This document shows positions 59,520-64,000 of a DNA stretch of 64,000 bases, in pieces (within the stretch, counting starts at the first letter, position 1; every line of letters starts with the position of its first letter). Origin of the DNA: Limnanthes douglasii subsp. nivea (lineage: Eukaryota; Streptophyta; Magnoliopsida; Brassicales; Limnanthaceae); assembly GCA_036936605.1 (NCBI GenBank), contig JAUPFV010000001.1, positions 151,623,187 to 151,687,186 on the forward strand. Direction: 5' to 3'. The notes beneath the pieces are model-generated. The model ran no database searches, was not told where the DNA came from, and was given only the letters and a program-made list of their open reading frames with translations. Both the position numbers and the translations under genes were made by a program.

Positions 59520-59922
59520 GCTCAATATTCCACATGAGTCGCTTGGATTGGGTGATCTTAAGGATTCTTAGGAAAGGCTTAAACCTTCTCTAGAAGAGGC
59601 TCTTAAACTTGAACTCAAACCACTGCCATATCATCTCAGGTATGCTTTCTGAGGAGAGTCATCTACATTACCTATTATTATTGCATCTAACCTTTCAGGT
59701 AGTGAGGAAGAAAAGCTATTGAGAGTTCTGAGGAAGTTCAAATCAGCCATTGGCTGGACCATAGTTGATATCAAGGGAATCAGTCCCTCTTACTGCATGC
59801 ACAAGATTCTGGTCGAAGTCAAAGGAGGATAAATCCTATCATGAAAGAGGTCGTGAAGAAAGAAATACTGAAGTGGCTAGATGCATGTATAATCTTCAAA
59901 CATCAATTTACATCAATGAATT
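59520..59922 (+). pseudogene. Athila linker and start of reverse transcriptase
   Basis: The reading includes LEEALKLELKPLPYHLRYAF, then IIIASNLSGSEEEKLLRVLR, and IVDIKGISPSYCMHKILVEV: the Athila tract leading into RT. It ends KEILKWLDACI at about 59900, before any RT catalytic motif. Stops occur at about 59570, 59649 and 59829. Confidence 0.85.
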
Positions 59923-59927
59923 AACTC

Positions 59928-60112
59928 CTACTTTCAAAAAAACTATCCCTTAGGTTATAGCAGATGTCTCTGCAATTAAATCTTCGGATGAACATCCACC
60001 CATATAGAGAGATAAAAACAACACCCCTCTAGTATATGGTTTTCTCATATTTTCACCTTTCAAGTCTTTGTCTGAGTCGCTCTTATAACTTTTAGCTTAC
60101 ATTGAAGTATTG
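59928..60112 (-). repeat. 5' LTR of copia element C, second part
   Basis: It resumes the LTR interrupted at 49909. CTACTTTC and the GATGAACATCCACCCATATA block (about 59990) match CTGCTTTC and GAGCATCCATCTACATAGAG near 46690, continuing to TTTTAGCTTACATTGAAG versus TTTTAGCCTACACATAACA. The middle of the LTR present at about 46065-46625 is missing here. Confidence 0.65.
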
Positions 60113-62700
60113 TTTAACTTTTATATTGATAACAAATAAGAATCTCATTATAACTTAATGAGACGAAAAAAACTGAAGTATGAAGTTAATAATGACTCTA
60201 TTATAAAAAGATCAATAAAAATCAAAGTTTATATGACCTTGTAAAAGACTTATAGTTGGCTTCTTAATAAATTCACCATTGTCTTTATCTGTAATGAAGT
60301 CTTAATCTTTATAATTTACATATTTAACTAACTTGGAAAAATATGGAAAATTGAAGCACTAAAAATTTAAATTTTGGCAATAGTCTTAATCTTCAGTATC
60401 TCTAAATTCAACTAACTTGTAAAAATTTAGAACATTGAAGCACTAAAAATCTAAATTTTGAAAATAAAATTTGCAAATATCTTAATTGTCTCCTTAGAAA
60501 ATCTATCCTTGTATGCTTAATAAATGTCTCATTGGGTGTCATCATTTTCCAATGGGTGGATTTTAACTTCTTTGATGTAGTTTTTAGTATCCCATTTAAA
60601 TTTTGGATTAATATAAAGATTAGTCAACTTAATGGTAGTCAACTAACATATATAATGGTATGCTTAATGAATGCAACAACTACATCATGTAGTGGGTGCT
60701 CACTTTTGGGGTAAATGTGAGGTAGTTTTATGTAGAGATCGACTTACACTTACAATAAATGGTACTTAGCTATGAGCTCCCAAATCCCTATCCTGCAAGA
60801 CTCATCCAGACAGAGGCCATGCAGGTGGCATGATAGGTCATTCATTACCGTTTCAAAGAATGAACATATGAAGTGTTCACTTTGTAAATCATAATAAGTC
60901 AAATGAATAAACATTCTTCTTTGCATTTCATTATAGTGTGAACATATGAAGCCGTATCTAGGATGTAAAATGTCCCATCAATCTGAGAAGAGATGAATGC
61001 AATTTAAAAATCAAAATATGAAAAACAAGCAATCCATGGACATGTTATGACATCAGCCCATATAAGGGTCCAAGTGTTGAATGAAACTGAGTAATCAATT
61101 CTCATCCCGAATGGTATACATTCTCAACTCTTCATGCTTTCTTAATGCTTATATAGTTGATACTACATAATTGTACACCTCAATAACTAGAACTTCAAAT
61201 ATACATATAAACATATCTAAACGTGCCATATAATAAGTTATAATTTTTTTTAATAAATTAATCATACTGAAAAATATGCAAGCTACACTAAATTACCTAA
61301 AGGTAAAATTGAATTGGTTTGCTGCAGGTCTCAAGGGTGGTTTGAGGCATCAAACTTACATACAAGCGAAGATAAATAATAATGAAGCTCGACCAATGGG
61401 CATGTTCGAGTTGTCGCGACAAGCAACTGGGTTAGTGCGGCAAAAATGACACTATTCCTAGATATTCGTGATGAAAAATACATTTGCCGTGATAACTTGG
61501 CCGACTGAAGGGGGTTTCCACGAAAACAAACTTATTTGCCGCGAAAACTTTATGATTCCGAAAAACAAAAAGGCTATTTTTTCCAAATTCAGGTTTTGTC
61601 CGAAAGTTTTTGTAGCTCAGACCCAAATCTTTAATCATACATATCAATTAACATATATTGTGCTCTGATTGCACCAAACAAGTTCTAAACATACATTCTA
61701 AATTCTCTAAACCCCCAACAAGCTTAAAGGTCTCAACATCAATTAAATTTGAGATTTCTCTCCCAATCTGGATCGGTTGATAAAATTGATACAAGAGAAG
61801 TAATACAAAGTCGATATAGACTCTAAATCATCAAGAATCACGATGAATATAACAATTTTTAGTTCTATCTGGTTAGAGACTCTAAAGACATGAATCACAA
61901 ATTTTGTGATATGGATGATCTAGTACAAAGAATACGATAAAGTTACTAATCCATTATCTTATTCTTCTACGACAATAGACTTTAGAAGTTGAGATCGCTA
62001 TGAATTCTCCCGCATGATACAAATTGCTTTATTAGTTGTCTTAGAATAAAAAAATCAACAACTTATTAAATGATTTATTACTCTTGAAAACTTGTTTATG
62101 TTTTGAAATAAAAAAAAAACCGGTTGTAAAAAATAACTAAGATCGTAAGTCTTATAATTAAGTTTATATTAAAGAAATGAGATATACTTGACTTAATAAA
62201 AAACTTTTGTAATTTACTAAATGTTCTATTACGAATCCATTAACTTTTTTTTCTTAAACAAGCGGTTAGTTAAGTTTTAAATTGTTATAGTCGAATGTAG
62301 AACTATAATCTTATCGAAATTAAAAAAATCGAATAACTGGATTGAATAATCTTTCTTTTAAATCAAGATAGATCCACCATACTATAAATATTGATGCTAT
62401 CATCTATTCTGTTATATCTAAATCTAATAAGCTATTATATTTAAATAATTAAACTTACGTAACAGCACGCTGTTTGGATAATACTGATATATAACCTGGT
62501 ACATTTCAGTTGCAATTACAATTTTTTTTTTTAAATTTATAATAAATGTGATTGTTGATCAATATTAACAATTTTTTTTTCTAAACTTGTTTTTCTTTAC
62601 TTTACTTACTTTTATGTCTGTATTTACAAATCTTTGTACAATTTCTTTTCCTCCTGAGATACTATTAAGAAAGCAAACAAACCAGCATAATTAAAGGAAA
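60113..62700. other. AT-rich intergenic sequence, nothing recognised
   Basis: No convincing gene, RNA gene or transposon terminus on either strand. A near-direct repeat of about 80 bp occurs around AACTAACTTGGAAAAATATG and CAACTAACTTGTAAAAATTTAG (60330 and 60410), each followed by TTGAAGCACTAAAAAT. Confidence 0.5.
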
Positions 62701-62725
62701 AAAAAAACTCAAGCACCTTGACACC

Positions 62726-62733
62726 TATAAATA
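62726..62733 (+). promoter_or_regulatory. TATA box of the ERD6-like gene
   Basis: TATAAATA lies 103 bp upstream of the ATG at 62829, in the context CACCTATAAATACAGTC. Position and sequence suit a plant core promoter, with transcription expected to start about 30 bp downstream. Confidence 0.7.
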
Positions 62734-62828
62734 CAGTCTTCATCTGACACTTCAAAAGACAAGTACAAGTTCATTATTTGCTTTAACTGTCATTTCTCCG
62801 AAACTTGAAGTGAGAAACAGAGAGAAAA

Positions 62829-63921
62829 ATGGCGATCGGAGAATTTGAAGAGAAAATTAATGGGTATGGGGATTTAGAGCAGCGTCTTATTAACGGACAG
62901 AAAAATATTGGTTCTTGTAAGGTAGAAGTAGAAGAAGATAAAAATGGTGTTGGATCCTTAAAGATGGTTTGGCTTAGCACATTTGTTGCTGTTTGTGGTT
63001 CTTTTGAATTCGGATCTTGTGTAAGTACTTTCTTCATTCTGTTTTTCTCTTCTATCATCACTTCTTAGCTTTAAAAACTTGTGTCTTTTGGGAGAATAAT
63101 GGTAAACGTACGAATGCGCACAAGTAGATCAAGTAGCTTAATGAACTTGGATGTGAACATTCAAAATGATCTTCAGTTTTGTTTTGGTAACATTTTGGTG
63201 TTTCTCATACATTTGGTATAATGTTTTGGTCTTTTTTAATTTATACTTGCCGCGAAAATGTTGTAGTGAAGTGTATCAAGAGGACTGGAATATTACAACT
63301 ATAAATATAGGTAAATCCGGAGAGTAGTGATGTTTTTTATCCTATAAACTTCCTTCTCTGAGACTTTCTTGGGTCATAAGTTAGATCTAATTTTTATCGG
63401 AATGGATTCGTCGAGTCTTATAATCAGACTTGGGAAAGAAGTTAGATCCAACATTGACTCTAACAAATATTAAATGAAATTTTTGAGTTTCATTACTAAA
63501 CTTAACATTATGATTTAATCCAAAAATATATACTTTTGGCCGATTTTGAGCTCATAGGACTTTAGACTTTGCATCTGACTATGCTCAAGGTAATACTTTA
63601 GTTTAGGACTAATACAGTTTGGTTTTAGTTTTGGTTGTCCAACCTAGCTTTTTTGTCTTATTATTGAAAAGCATTTAATTTAATATAAATGCAGGTGGGT
63701 TATTCAGCACCAACTCAATCTGCAATCAGAGAAGATCTCAATCTATCCTTATCACAAGTAAGGTTTTTATTCTTTCATTGTTTTATTCAGCACCAACTCA
63801 GTTTGGATTACTTAATGTTTTTGTTTTTCAGTTCTCAATGTTTGGCTCAATACTAACAATTGGTGCAATGCTTGGGGCTGTAACAAGCGGTCCGATTTCC
63901 GACTTTATTGGTCGTAAAGGG
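62829..63921 (+). CDS. ERD6-like sugar transporter (MFS), first three exons; continues beyond window
   Basis: Exons 62829-63020, 63695-63757 and 63832-63921, all with GT-AG borders and in frame (64, 21 and 30 codons). The cytosolic N-terminus is acidic. Helix 1 starts at MVWLSTFVAVCGSFEFG, followed by CVGYSAPTQSAIREDLNLSL and then helix 2 FSMFGSILTIGAMLGAVTSG ending in ISDFIGRKG, the conserved loop 2-3 motif of sugar porters (D.xGRR/K). This is the ERD6-like (SFP) subfamily, proton-linked monosaccharide carriers, several of which sit in the vacuolar membrane and export sugars. About 115 of the usual 470-490 residues are visible. No lesion was seen, so it is probably functional. The exact orthologue cannot be fixed from the N-terminus. 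Confidence 0.92.
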
Positions 63922-64000
63922 GTAAGTTTATATTTCTAGACATTAGAAATACAAAATACATAGTAAAAGTGACTAAAATATGAATGTGTTAATTTAAAAT

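Larger units (their letters stand above)
57119..59922 (+). mobile_element. Athila-lineage Ty3/gypsy fragment
   Basis: It holds gag, protease and the beginning of RT of an Athila element, without LTRs. It starts abruptly inside gag (DPNMHIMTFLEICDTFK) next to the Tat LTR fragment, and ends inside early RT (VVKKEILKWLDACI) just before copia C LTR sequence resumes. A 302-bp insertion lies at 59214-59515. Confidence 0.85.

Noticed and set aside
1..64000. tRNA, rRNA or microRNA genes
   Set aside because: No cloverleaf, conserved A/B box pair or rRNA core was recognised by eye; a covariance-model scan would be needed to exclude them.

Overview
The window is AT-rich plant nuclear DNA. It has spliced genes with GT-AG introns, Ty1/copia and Ty3/gypsy (Tat and Athila) retrotransposons, and MULE DNA transposons. 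The one complete gene matches the plant kinase-like protein RUNKEL, and an ERD6-like sugar transporter starts at the right edge. This points to a flowering plant, probably a eudicot; the species cannot be fixed. Only these two look like functional host genes. Almost everything else is transposon-derived and mostly broken.

Region 1-15000 is a retrotransposon nest. Positions 1-2010 hold the gag-protease-integrase half of a minus-strand copia element (copia B). From 9737 down to about 2030 runs a second minus-strand copia element (copia A). It is split by a Tat-lineage gypsy deletion derivative (5012-8884, near-matching 5-bp target duplications) and by a solo Tat LTR (3840-4215, perfect 5-bp ATTAT duplication). 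A plus-strand Tat fragment (9738-12625) carries the end of pol, a 51-bp tandem repeat and an antisense ORF. A decayed plus-strand copia element follows (12640-15000).

Region 15268-18075 is a MULE-like element with terminal inverted repeats and near 9-bp target duplications. A second one (16047-17040), filled with a 49-bp tandem array, lies inside it. Gypsy pol remains follow (18290-19950), then poorly resolved sequence.

Region 21718-34910 is a large Mutator-like element of the Ulp1-carrying kind. It has a multi-exon Ulp1-like (C48) cysteine protease gene on the plus strand and a MuDR/MULE transposase gene on the minus strand. A near-identical tandem copy of the protease half follows (23479-27415 and 30463-34366). 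Many short repeats around the motif TGAGAGTTGT fill its introns and flanks. Another MULE-like element (35431-37665) ends only 324 bp before the RUNKEL start codon.

Region 37990-43875 is the RUNKEL gene: 10 exons, about 1358 codons, open throughout by hand reading. Region 44560-62700 is a second nest. A minus-strand copia element (copia C, 45700-49909) has its right LTR split by a block of a Tat element plus a truncated Athila element, and the LTR resumes at 59928. The Athila copy holds a 302-bp solo-LTR-like insertion. From 62829 the first three exons of an ERD6-like sugar transporter begin and run off the window.

All calls are from reading the sequence by eye. Positions of decayed elements are good to tens of bases unless target duplications are quoted.
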